A stretch of 64,000 nt of DNA from Streptomyces sp. NBC_01429. GTDB lineage: Bacteria > Actinomycetota > Actinomycetes > Streptomycetales > Streptomycetaceae. Positions 43,401 to 50,688 of this stretch are shown here, piece by piece (the first letter of the stretch is position 1; each line of letters opens with the position of its first letter). The position numbers were made by a program, and so were the translations under genes. Under the pieces are notes generated by a model that worked only from the letters and a program-made list of their open reading frames with translations, did no database searches and had not been told where the DNA came from. The stretch spans positions 6,041,501-6,105,500 of the forward strand of contig NZ_CP109599.1 in the NCBI RefSeq assembly GCF_036231945.1. The letters run 5' to 3'.

Positions 43401-45049
43401 TCTACCCGTGGGTCGCCAAGACCCGGCACTCCACCCCCGGCGTCGGCCTCATCTCCCCGCCGCCGCACCACGACATCTACTCCATCGAAGACCTCGCCCA
43501 GCTCATCCACGACCTCAAGAACGCCAACCCGCAGGCCCGCATCCACGTGAAGCTGGTCTCCGAGGTCGGCGTCGGCACGGTCGCCACGGGCGTCTCCAAG
43601 GCCCACGCCGACGTCGTGCTGATCTCCGGACACGACGGCGGCACCGGCGCCTCGCCGCTCACCTCGCTCAAGCACGCGGGCGGCCCCTGGGAGCTGGGAC
43701 TCGCCGAGACCCAGCAGACGCTGCTGCTCAACGGCCTGCGCGACCGCATCGTCGTGCAGACCGACGGCCAGCTCAAGACCGGCCGCGACGTCGTCATCGC
43801 CGCGCTCCTCGGCGCCGAGGAGTTCGGTTTCGCGACCGCGCCGCTCGTCGTCTCCGGCTGCGTCATGATGCGCGTCTGCCACCTGGACACCTGTCCGGTC
43901 GGCATCGCCACCCAGAACCCGGTGCTGCGCGAGCGCTTCTCCGGCAAGGCCGAGTACGTCGTCAACTTCTTCAACTTCATCGCCGAAGAGGTCCGCGAGA
44001 TCCTCGCCGAGCTGGGCTTCCGCTCCATCGAGGAGGCCGTCGGCCACGCCGAACTCCTCGACACCGAGCGCGCCGTGAACCACTGGAAGGCCCAGGGCCT
44101 CGACCTCGCCCCGCTCTTCTACGTACCGGAACTGCCCGAGGGCGCCGTACGCCACCGGACGACCGGCCAGGACCACGGACTGGAGAAGGCCCTCGACAAC
44201 GAGCTGATCAAGCTCGCCGCCGACGCCCTGGGCGCCGACAGCGCCGAGTCCGCCCAGCCCGTACGTGCCCAGATCGCCATCCGCAACGTCAACCGGACCG
44301 TCGGCACCATGCTCGGCCACCGCGTCACCAAGAAGTTCGGCGGCGCCGGCCTGCCCGACAACACCATCGACGTCACCTTCACCGGCTCCGCCGGCCAGTC
44401 CTTCGGCGCCTTCCTGCCGAAGGGCGTCACCCTGCGGCTGGAGGGCGACGCCAACGACTACGTCGGCAAGGGCCTCTCCGGCGGCCGGATCGTCGTACGC
44501 CCCGACCGGGGCGCCGACCACCTCGCCGAGTACTCCACCATCGCCGGCAACACCATCGGCTACGGAGCCACCGCCGGCGAGCTGTACCTGCGGGGCCGCA
44601 CCGGCGAGCGCTTCTGCGTCCGCAACTCCGGCGCCACGGTCGTCTCCGAAGGCGTCGGCGACCACGGCTGCGAGTACATGACCGGCGGTCACGCCGTCGT
44701 CCTCGGCGAGACCGGCCGCAACTTCGCCGCCGGCATGTCCGGCGGAGTCGCGTACGTCATCGACCTCGACCCGGACAACGTCAACGCCGGAAACCTCGCG
44801 GCCGTCGAGCCCCTCGACGACACCGACAAGCAGTGGCTCCACGAGGTCGTGCGCCGCCACCAGGAGGAGACCGGCTCCACCGTCGCCGGCAAGCTCCTCG
44901 CCGAGTGGGAGAACGCCGCCGACCGCTTCAGCAAGATCATTCCGTCCACGTACAAGGCAGTGCTCGCCGCCAAGGACGCCGCCGAGCTCGCAGGTCTCTC
45001 GGAGACCGAGACCACCGAGAAGATGATGGAGGCGGCGACCAATGGCTGA
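40490..45049 (+). CDS. gltB: Glutamate synthase, large subunit
   Basis: 1519 aa. Makes two glutamates from glutamine and 2-oxoglutarate. The propeptide (1-27) precedes nucleophile Cys28 in NEHDACGVGF, the class II amidotransferase domain. The FMN-binding synthase domain is at ~850-1200 (FSTGAMSYGSISQEAH; GHDGGTGASP), with 3Fe-4S ligands Cys1124, Cys1130 and Cys1135 in CVMMRVCHLDTC, and a GXGXG beta-helix near the C-terminus. ATG 40490 has GGAG 5 nt upstream. It overlaps gltD by 8 nt. Confidence 0.98.
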   Translation: MRSDAWSPMDGRPAPQGMYDPRNEHDACGVGFVATLTGVASHELVEQALTVLRNLEHRGATGSEPDSGDGAGILLQVPDAFLRETAGFELPEAGSYAVGIGFLPADDATDAVSRIETIAAEEGLDVLGWREVPVAPGLLGASARATMPAFRQLFVADGTSTGIALDRKAFLLRKRAEREAGVYFPSLSARTIVYKGMLTTGQLEPFFPDLSDRRFATAVALVHSRFSTNTFPSWPLAHPYRFVAHNGEINTVKGNRNWMRARESQLASGLFGAEKLERIFPVCTPDASDSASFDEVLELIHLGGRSLPHSVLMMVPEAWENHDSMDADRRAFYQFHATMMEPWDGPACVTFTDGTQVGAVLDRNGLRPGRYWVTDDGLVVLSSEVGVLDIDPAKVVRKGRLQPGRMFLVDTAEHRIIEDDEIKASLAAEQPYKEWLETGEIELSDLPEREHIVHTHASVTRRQQTFGYTEEELRVLLAPMARAGMEPIGSMGTDSPIAALSARPRLLFDYFTQLFAQVTNPPLDAIREELVTSLRSSLGPQGNLLEPTAASCRSVTLPFPVIDNDELAKLVHINADGDMPGMKSATLSGLYRVSGGGEALAARIDEICAETDEAIANGARNIVLSDRHSDAEHAPIPSLLLTAAVHHHLIRTKQRTQVGLLVEAGDVREVHHVALLIGYGAAAVNPYLAMESVEDLVRAGTFIEGLAPEQAIRNLIYALGKGVLKVMSKMGISTVASYRGAQVFEAVGLDQGFVDAYFNGTPTKIGGAGLDIVAQEVAARHAKGYPASGISASHRKLEIGGEYQWRREGEPHLFDPETVFRLQHATRSRRYDIFKQYTGRVNEQSERLMTLRGLFGFARGLTPVPLDEVEPASEIVRRFSTGAMSYGSISQEAHETMAIAMNQLGGKSNTGEGGEDAERLYDPARRSSIKQVASGRFGVTSEYLVNADDIQIKMAQGAKPGEGGQLPGHKVYPWVAKTRHSTPGVGLISPPPHHDIYSIEDLAQLIHDLKNANPQARIHVKLVSEVGVGTVATGVSKAHADVVLISGHDGGTGASPLTSLKHAGGPWELGLAETQQTLLLNGLRDRIVVQTDGQLKTGRDVVIAALLGAEEFGFATAPLVVSGCVMMRVCHLDTCPVGIATQNPVLRERFSGKAEYVVNFFNFIAEEVREILAELGFRSIEEAVGHAELLDTERAVNHWKAQGLDLAPLFYVPELPEGAVRHRTTGQDHGLEKALDNELIKLAADALGADSAESAQPVRAQIAIRNVNRTVGTMLGHRVTKKFGGAGLPDNTIDVTFTGSAGQSFGAFLPKGVTLRLEGDANDYVGKGLSGGRIVVRPDRGADHLAEYSTIAGNTIGYGATAGELYLRGRTGERFCVRNSGATVVSEGVGDHGCEYMTGGHAVVLGETGRNFAAGMSGGVAYVIDLDPDNVNAGNLAAVEPLDDTDKQWLHEVVRRHQEETGSTVAGKLLAEWENAADRFSKIIPSTYKAVLAAKDAAELAGLSETETTEKMMEAATNG

Positions 45050-46502
45050 CCCGAAGGGCTTCCTCACCACCCAGCGCGAAGTCGCCAGGACCCGCCCCGT
45101 CGAGGAGCGCGTCAAGGACTGGAACGAGGTCTACGTTCCCGGTTCGCTGCTCCCGATCATCAGCAAGCAGGCCGGACGCTGTATGGACTGCGGCATCCCG
45201 TTCTGTCACAACGGCTGTCCGCTCGGAAACCTGATCCCCGAGTGGAACGACTACGCCTACCGCGAGGACTGGACGGCGGCGAGCGAGCGCCTGCACGCCA
45301 CCAACAACTTCCCCGAGTTCACCGGACGGCTGTGCCCCGCGCCCTGCGAGTCCGCCTGCGTCCTCGCGATCAACCAGCCCGCCGTCACCATCAAGAACGT
45401 CGAAGTCGCCATCATCGACAAGGCGTGGGACAGCGGCGACGTCACCCCGCAGCCGCCCGAGCGGCTCTCCGGCAAGACCGTCGCCGTCATCGGCTCCGGC
45501 CCGGCCGGACTCGCCGCGGCCCAGCAGCTGACCCGGGCCGGTCACACGGTCGCGGTGTACGAGCGCGCCGACCGCATCGGCGGACTGCTGCGCTACGGCA
45601 TCCCCGAGTTCAAGATGGAGAAGTCGCACATCAACCGGCGCATCGAGCAGATGCGCGCGGAGGGCACCAAGTTCCGCACCGAGACCGAGATCGGCCGCGA
45701 CATCACCGCGACGAAGCTGCGCAGGCGCTACGACGCCGTGGTCATCGCCGCCGGCGCCACCGTCTCGCGCGACCTGCCGGTCCCTGGCCGGGAGCTGAAC
45801 GGCGTCCACTTCGCCATGGAGTACCTGCCGCTCGCCAACAAGGTGCAGGAGGGCGACCTGACCGTCGCCCCGATCACCGCCGAGGGCAAGCACGTCGTGG
45901 TCATCGGCGGCGGCGACACCGGCGCCGACTGCGTCGGTACGGCCCACCGCCAGGGCGCCGCCTCCGTCACGCAGCTGGAGATCATGCCCAGGCCCGGCGA
46001 GGAGCGCGCCACGCACCAGCCGTGGCCGACCTTCCCGATGCTCTACAAGGTCACCTCGGCGCACGAGGAGGGCGGCGAGCGGATCTACTCCGTCTCCACC
46101 ACCCACTTCGAGGGCGACGAGGACGGCAACGTCCAGTCCCTGCACCTGATCGAGGTGGAGTTCAAGGACGGCAAGCTGGAGCAGAAGGCGGGCACCGAGC
46201 GGGTCATCCCGGCCCAGCTCGTCACCCTCGCGATGGGCTTCACCGGCACCGACCGGGCCAACGGTCTGGTCGAGCAGTTCGGCCTGGAGCTGGACGAGCG
46301 CGGCAACATCGCGCGCGACGCCGACTTCGCGACCAACGTCCCGGGCGTGTACGTCGCCGGTGACGCGGGCCGCGGCCAGTCCCTCATCGTCTGGGCCATC
46401 GCCGAGGGCCGCTCGGCGGCCTCCGGCGTGGACCGCTTCCTGACGGGCGCCAGCGACCTGCCGGCCCCGATCAGGCCGACGGACCGGGCACTGATGGCCT
46501 GA
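45042..46502 (+). CDS. gltD: Glutamate synthase, small subunit
   Basis: 486 aa. Passes electrons from NAD(P)H through FAD and 4Fe-4S clusters to GltB. N-terminal cluster cysteines in GRCMDCGIPFCHNGC and GRLCPAPCESAC; FAD fold VAVIGSGPAGLAAAQQL; NAD(P)H fold VVVIGGGDTGADC; C-terminal FAD contact GVYVAGDAGRGQSLIVWAI. All key elements are present, so the holoenzyme should be functional. Confidence 0.98.
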   Translation: MADPKGFLTTQREVARTRPVEERVKDWNEVYVPGSLLPIISKQAGRCMDCGIPFCHNGCPLGNLIPEWNDYAYREDWTAASERLHATNNFPEFTGRLCPAPCESACVLAINQPAVTIKNVEVAIIDKAWDSGDVTPQPPERLSGKTVAVIGSGPAGLAAAQQLTRAGHTVAVYERADRIGGLLRYGIPEFKMEKSHINRRIEQMRAEGTKFRTETEIGRDITATKLRRRYDAVVIAAGATVSRDLPVPGRELNGVHFAMEYLPLANKVQEGDLTVAPITAEGKHVVVIGGGDTGADCVGTAHRQGAASVTQLEIMPRPGEERATHQPWPTFPMLYKVTSAHEEGGERIYSVSTTHFEGDEDGNVQSLHLIEVEFKDGKLEQKAGTERVIPAQLVTLAMGFTGTDRANGLVEQFGLELDERGNIARDADFATNVPGVYVAGDAGRGQSLIVWAIAEGRSAASGVDRFLTGASDLPAPIRPTDRALMA

Positions 46503-46520
46503 TCCGCCGCCTCACAGACT

Positions 46521-46540
46521 CCCGTACAACGGCGTACGGG
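46521..46540 (+). terminator. Short hairpin after gltD
   Basis: CCCGTAC-aacggc-GTACGGG, 18 nt after the stop. A second hairpin, centred near 46657 with arms CCTCGGC and GCCGAGG, follows in the 416-nt gap that ends at the PNPOx-fold gene. A TAGGGT hexamer at 46754-46759 may be the -10 of that gene. Otherwise I see nothing in this gap. Confidence 0.5.
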
Positions 46541-46918
46541 CGGTATCGGTCCGGGGAGCGTCTCCCGGACCCTCCGCAAGACGCGGCGCCTGCCCCCAGT
46601 CCCCGACCGGACGACGGCAGGCGCCGTGGCATTGCGGCCCCCTCGGCTCCTCGGCATCCGTGCCGAGGGGCCGCTCGGCGTTCACGGGGCCGGCGCGCGT
46701 CCTCGGGCGCGGTCCTCACGGGGTGCGGGAACAGTCAACTGCCTTGGGAGTACTAGGGTTTCGGGCACGAGCATCGGCCACGGCGTCCCTGGGGCCACTG
46801 ATCAGGGCTGCGGTGGGCCGGGACATCGGGCCGTGTCCGGTCGCCGTCCGGCAGTTCCCCGAATCCCTTCGTACAAATGGCGACAGAAGGTGTCGTCTAT
46901 GAGGTGTTGAGTAGACCC

Positions 46919-47443
46919 ATGACATTTACCTGGGCCGATGTGGTCTCGGCGGAGCCGCGCTTCGCCGAGAACGTTCAGCGGCGATTCGAGATGTATCCGC
47001 ACCATGTTCTGGCGACCCTCCGCAGAGACGGTTCCCCTCGGGTCACCGGGCTCGAAGTCACCTTTCTTTTCGGCGAGTTGTGGCTCGGGATGATGCCCAA
47101 TTCGCTCAAGGCCCGTGACCTCATGCGCGATCCCCGGTTCGCCGTCCAGGCGAATCCGGGGGCCGGTGACGCGATGGCCGACGGAGACGTCAGGGTCGGC
47201 GGCCGGGCGGTGGAGGTGACGGAGCGCCGCATACGGACGCGGTTCGTCGACGCGATACGGCCGCCGCTGCCGTTCCAGCTGTTCCGGGTGGAGGTCGGCG
47301 AGATCGTGCAGACCGAGATCGAGGGGGATGACCTGGTGCTCAGGTCCTGGCGCCCGGGCCGGCCGCTGCACACCGTACGGCGCGGGACCGACGACGCCGC
47401 GCCGCGCGAGGACCTGCGGGTGGGCGGTCCGGCGGCCCGCTGA
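46919..47443 (+). CDS. Pyridoxamine-5'-phosphate-oxidase-fold protein
   Basis: 174 aa split-beta-barrel protein. HHVLATLRRDGSPRVTGLEVTFLFGELWLGMM matches the flavin/F420-binding strands of PNPOx-like reductases (positions ~25-58). No substrate can be named; actinobacterial members often bind F420 or heme. ATG 46919 is used, with GAGGTG 12 nt upstream; an in-frame ATG 14 codons earlier has no ribosome site. Confidence 0.8.
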   Translation: MTFTWADVVSAEPRFAENVQRRFEMYPHHVLATLRRDGSPRVTGLEVTFLFGELWLGMMPNSLKARDLMRDPRFAVQANPGAGDAMADGDVRVGGRAVEVTERRIRTRFVDAIRPPLPFQLFRVEVGEIVQTEIEGDDLVLRSWRPGRPLHTVRRGTDDAAPREDLRVGGPAAR

Positions 47444-47520
47444 GCGGGCCGCCGGGCGGGGTGGCGGTGGGGCTCACGATCATGTGGTGTGCCTCACTCG
47501 ATCTCACCGCGAGGGCGTGC

Positions 47521-47526
47521 TAGGCT
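47521..47526 (+). promoter_or_regulatory. Probable -10 of the cold-shock gene
   Basis: TAGGCT fits the Streptomyces housekeeping -10; predicted start near 47533 gives a ~160-nt untranslated leader, as is common for cold-shock genes. The -35 is not obvious. Confidence 0.45.
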
Positions 47527-47550
47527 GACTTCGTTGCAGTTTTGGTACCC

Positions 47551-47571
47551 ATGAACTTTATGTGCGCCTGA
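47551..47571 (+). CDS. Putative 6-aa leader peptide upstream of csp
   Basis: ATG-AAC-TTT-ATG-TGC-GCC-TGA, peptide MNFMCA. Its last codons and stop form the left arm of the following hairpin, so a translating ribosome would prevent that hairpin from forming. No strong ribosome site precedes it, which is the main doubt. Confidence 0.3.
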   Translation: MNFMCA

Positions 47572-47591
47572 CGGGAATGTTCCTCAGGCGC
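47564..47591 (+). terminator. Hairpin with U-rich tail in the csp leader
   Basis: GCGCCTGA ... TCAGGCGC (8 bp, extendable by a T-A and a G-T), with an inner GGAA-tg-TTCC stem, followed by ATTATTGTTTTT. U-tracts are rare after Streptomyces hairpins, so this looks like an intrinsic terminator or attenuator placed 100 nt before the csp start. Confidence 0.6.
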
Positions 47592-47691
47592 ATTATTGTT
47601 TTTGCCGGCTTCTCCGGATGGGGCTCAATGCGGCGACGAGGAATTCGTAAAGTGCGGATTTCCGGCTCTGCACCTGTTTTAGGAGAATGAC

Positions 47692-47895
47692 ATGGCTACT
47701 GGCACCGTGAAGTGGTTCAACTCGGAAAAGGGCTTCGGCTTCATTGAGCAGGACGGCGGCGGCGCCGACGTCTTCGCCCACTACTCGAACATCGCCACCC
47801 AGGGCTTCCGTGAGCTCCAGGAGGGCCAGAAGGTCTCGTTCGACGTCACGCAGGGCCAGAAGGGCCCGCAGGCGGAGAACATCGTCCCGGCCTAA
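47692..47895 (+). CDS. csp: Cold-shock protein (CspA family)
   Basis: 67 aa, standard size. RNP1 KGFGFIEQD and RNP2 VFAHYSNI are intact, preceded by GTVKWFNSEKG; binds single-stranded RNA/DNA as a chaperone. Strong ribosome site AGGAG 6 nt upstream. The long structured leader suggests post-initiation control. Confidence 0.96.
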   Translation: MATGTVKWFNSEKGFGFIEQDGGGADVFAHYSNIATQGFRELQEGQKVSFDVTQGQKGPQAENIVPA

Positions 47896-47916
47896 TTCCC
47901 GGACGTGTACCTCGCA

Positions 47917-47951
47917 GCCGGGGCCCGCACCGTGCAGGTGCGGGCCCCGGC
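47917..47951 (+). terminator. csp terminator
   Basis: 15-bp perfect stem GCCGGGGCCCGCACC with loop GTGCA, 21 nt after the csp stop; separates csp from the helicase gene. Confidence 0.88.
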
Positions 47952-48001
47952 TCGCGCTGTTCTCAGGCCGCAGCACTCAGGCCCCAGGAAGGCTTTTCCG
48001 A

Positions 48002-49564
48002 ATGACTCGATCCGAACGGCAGGACCGCGCCGCCCGTCCCGCCGGCAAGCGCCCGGCGCACTCCCGCGCCAAGGGACCCGCGAAGGGCGCGGCGAAACCC
48101 TCGCCCCGCCGCGCTCCCGCGCGCCCGCAGGAATTCACCCTGCCGGAGACCATCACCCCCGCGCTGCCCGCCGTCGAGTCGTTCGACGAGCTGGACATGC
48201 CCGCCGGTCTGCTCAAGACCCTCACCGCCCAGGGGGTGACCGAACCGTTCCCGATCCAGGGCGCGACCCTGCCGAACTCGCTCGCGGGCCGCGACATCCT
48301 CGGCCGCGGACGGACCGGTTCCGGCAAGACCCTCGCCTTCGGCCTGGCGCTGCTCGCCCGTACGGCGGGCCGCAGGGCCGAGCCGCGCGCCCCGCTCGCG
48401 CTGGTGCTCGTACCCACGCGTGAGCTGGCGCAGCAGGTGACCGACGCGCTCACGCCGTACGCGACCGCCGTCAACCTGAAGCTGACCACGGTGGTCGGCG
48501 GGCTCTCGATCACCAAGCAGTCGAACGCGCTGCGGCGCGGCGCCGAGGTGCTGGTCGCGACGCCCGGCCGGCTCAAGGACCTCATCGAGCGCGGCGACTG
48601 CCGGCTCGACGAGGTCGCCATCACGGTCCTCGACGAGGCCGACCAGATGGCCGACATGGGCTTCATGCCGCAGGTCACGGCGCTGCTCAAGCAGGTCGAG
48701 CCGGACGGGCAGCGGATGCTGTTCTCGGCGACCCTGGACAAGAACATCGACCGGCTCGTCCGGCAGTACCTGACGGACCCCGTGGTCCACTCCGTCGACC
48801 CGTCCCAGGGCGCGGTCACCACGATGGAACACCACGTGCTGTACGTCCTGGACGAGACGGACAAGAAGGAAGTCACGACGCGGATCGCCGCGCGCGACGG
48901 CCGGGTGCTGCTCTTCCTGGACACCAAGCGGTCCGTGGACCGGCTGGTCAAGCGGCTGCTGGCGAGCGGCGTACGGGCCTCGGGGCTGCACGGCGGCCGT
49001 TCGCAGCCGCAGCGCAACCGGACCCTTGAGCAGTTCAAGAACGGCCTGGTCACCTGCCTCGTCGCGACCAACGTCGCGGCCCGGGGCATCCACGTGGACG
49101 ACCTCGACCTGGTCGTGAACGTCGACCCGCCCGTCGACCACAAGGACTACCTGCACCGGGGCGGCCGCACCGCCAGGGCGGGGGAGTCCGGCAGTGTGGT
49201 GACGCTGGTGCTCCCCGAGCAGCGGCGTGAGATGACGCGGCTGATGTCGGACGCGGGCATCGACCCCCGGTCCGCGCGGATCAAGTCCACCGACGAGGAG
49301 CTGGCGCGGCTCACCGGAGCGCGGGTGCCCTCCGGGGTGGCCGTCACCATCGATGTGCCGCAGCCCGTGGTCCAGCAGAAGAAGCCCAGGACCGCGCGTC
49401 CGGGCGGCGCCCGCAGGGGCTCCGGTTCCGGATCCGGTACGGGTACGGGTACGGGCGCCGGCGGATCCGGCGCACGCGCGGGCGGCGGCGCCGGGCGCGG
49501 CAGCCGCGGCCGCCGGGGCGGCTCGGGACGGGGCGCCGAGGGCGGACGCCGCACCGCGGCCTGA
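48002..49564 (+). CDS. DEAD-box RNA helicase
   Basis: 520 aa. Q-motif region FPIQGATLP, motif I GRTGSGKT, Ia PTRELAQQ, II VLDEADQM, III SAT, IV-VI including ARGIHVDDLDLV and HRGGRTARAG. Basic head (~45 aa) and a Gly/Ser/Arg/Thr-rich tail (~70 aa) likely bind RNA nonspecifically. Its placement directly after a cold-shock gene suggests a role in cold or RNA remodelling, although the csp terminator lies between. ATG 48002 has AGGAAGG about 10 nt upstream. Confidence 0.93.
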   Translation: MTRSERQDRAARPAGKRPAHSRAKGPAKGAAKPSPRRAPARPQEFTLPETITPALPAVESFDELDMPAGLLKTLTAQGVTEPFPIQGATLPNSLAGRDILGRGRTGSGKTLAFGLALLARTAGRRAEPRAPLALVLVPTRELAQQVTDALTPYATAVNLKLTTVVGGLSITKQSNALRRGAEVLVATPGRLKDLIERGDCRLDEVAITVLDEADQMADMGFMPQVTALLKQVEPDGQRMLFSATLDKNIDRLVRQYLTDPVVHSVDPSQGAVTTMEHHVLYVLDETDKKEVTTRIAARDGRVLLFLDTKRSVDRLVKRLLASGVRASGLHGGRSQPQRNRTLEQFKNGLVTCLVATNVAARGIHVDDLDLVVNVDPPVDHKDYLHRGGRTARAGESGSVVTLVLPEQRREMTRLMSDAGIDPRSARIKSTDEELARLTGARVPSGVAVTIDVPQPVVQQKKPRTARPGGARRGSGSGSGTGTGTGAGGSGARAGGGAGRGSRGRRGGSGRGAEGGRRTAA

Positions 49565-49592
49565 CCCCCGGGGCGACCCGCACACGGCACGA

Positions 49593-49633
49593 CGAAGCCC
49601 GGCCCCGCGCACGCAGCGCGGCGCCGGGCTTCG
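49593..49633 (+). terminator. Helicase terminator
   Basis: Arms CGAAGCCCGGC and GCCGGGCTTCG (11 bp) enclose an inner CCGCGC-acgca-GCGCGG stem; 29 nt after the stop. The remaining bases to 49830 hold the RNase gene promoter region and direct repeats of CACTGTCGCCCG-like words near 49645-49675. Confidence 0.85.
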
Positions 49634-49830
49634 CGCTGTCGCCCGCACACTGTCGCCCGCACGCTGTCGCCCGCGCCCTGTTCGCGACCGCGTGGCGCGG
49701 GGTCCGGGGCGGGTGCCCGGGTCGGGGCGGGTGTCGGGCGCGCGAAGGGGAGGGGCCGTCGGTTAACTTCCGGGAAATTCAAGGGCCTTGGGATTGACGT
49801 GTGCACGTCTACGCGCGTCATTATGGGCGC

Positions 49831-50229
49831 ATGCGAATACCCCCACGTATCGCCACCCTTGGTGGCCTCGCCGCTCTGGTCTCGACTCTGCTCGTCGGTG
49901 GAGTCACCGCTTCCGCGACCGCCGCCCCCACCGCGGTCGCCGCCGTCGGCAGCGTCTGCTACTCGAACCTGCCGTCCCAGGCGTACACGACCCTCGGCCT
50001 CATCGCCTCCAACGGACCCTTCCCCTACTCCCAGGACGGCACCGTCTTCCAGAACAGGGAAGGCATCCTGCCGAGCCAGTCGAGCAGCTACTACCACGAG
50101 TACACCGTGGTCACCCCCGGCTCCTCCACCCGAGGCGCGCGGCGCATCGTGACCGGTCAGAAGTCGAAGGAGGACTACTACACCGCCGACCACTACGCCT
50201 CGTTCTCGCTCATCAACTACAGCTGCTGA
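49831..50229 (+). CDS. Secreted guanyl-specific ribonuclease (RNase Sa type)
   Basis: 132 aa. Signal peptide ~1-32 (LAALVSTLLVGGVTASATA), mature enzyme about 96 aa. Closely matches RNase Sa: LIASNGPFPYSQDGTVFQNRE, YYHEYTVVTPG, RGARRIVTG, DHYASFSLI. Catalytic Glu90, Arg105, His121; disulfide Cys43-Cys132. Cleaves RNA 3' of guanosine outside the cell. The inhibitor gene follows 22 nt later. Confidence 0.95.
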   Translation: MRIPPRIATLGGLAALVSTLLVGGVTASATAAPTAVAAVGSVCYSNLPSQAYTTLGLIASNGPFPYSQDGTVFQNREGILPSQSSSYYHEYTVVTPGSSTRGARRIVTGQKSKEDYYTADHYASFSLINYSC

Positions 50230-50251
50230 ACCGGAAGGTAACCTCCGTCCC

Positions 50252-50638
50252 ATGACCGTGACGTATGTGATCGACGGGGCGGAGGTCACCGGGCTCGACC
50301 GCTTCTGGCAGGTGATCGGCGCGGCCGTGAACGGGCCCGGCGGGTACTTCGGGAACAATCTCGACGCGCTCGCCGACTGTCTGAGCGGCGGGTACGGAAC
50401 GCCGGACGACGGCGACTTCGTCATCGAATGGCGCCGGCACGACCTGTCGCGCCGGGCCCTCGGCCACGAGGAGACCGCGCACACGCTCCAGCGGCGGCTG
50501 GAGCGTGTGCACCCCACCGGCAAGGCCGCCGTGCAGGCCCGGCTGGACGCCGCACGGGCGGGCCGCGGCCCCACCGTCTTCGACGAACTGGTGCAGCTCA
50601 TCGAGGAAACCGCCCCCGGCGTGCTGCGGCTCGACTGA
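50252..50638 (+). CDS. Barstar-family ribonuclease inhibitor
   Basis: 128 aa. Barstar fold features: DRFWQVIGAAVNGPGGYFGNNLDALADCLSGGYG (helix 2 region with the conserved Gly-Asn-Asn-Leu-Asp-Ala-Leu) and FVIEWRRHD. Expected to bind the RNase active site in the cytosol to protect against enzyme retained before secretion. It follows the RNase gene closely, the same order as a toxin and its immunity gene. Confidence 0.92.
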   Translation: MTVTYVIDGAEVTGLDRFWQVIGAAVNGPGGYFGNNLDALADCLSGGYGTPDDGDFVIEWRRHDLSRRALGHEETAHTLQRRLERVHPTGKAAVQARLDAARAGRGPTVFDELVQLIEETAPGVLRLD

Positions 50639-50688
50639 GGGCATCGCCCTTCGGCGTTGACGGGGGCCTGTCCCTTGACGGCCTCCCG

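Noticed and set aside
40826..45115. 1429-codon minus-strand open frame opposite gltB
   Set aside because: It is a mirror of gltB codon bias: low-complexity Gly/Val/Asp/Arg sequence with no domain, and gltB is unmistakable.
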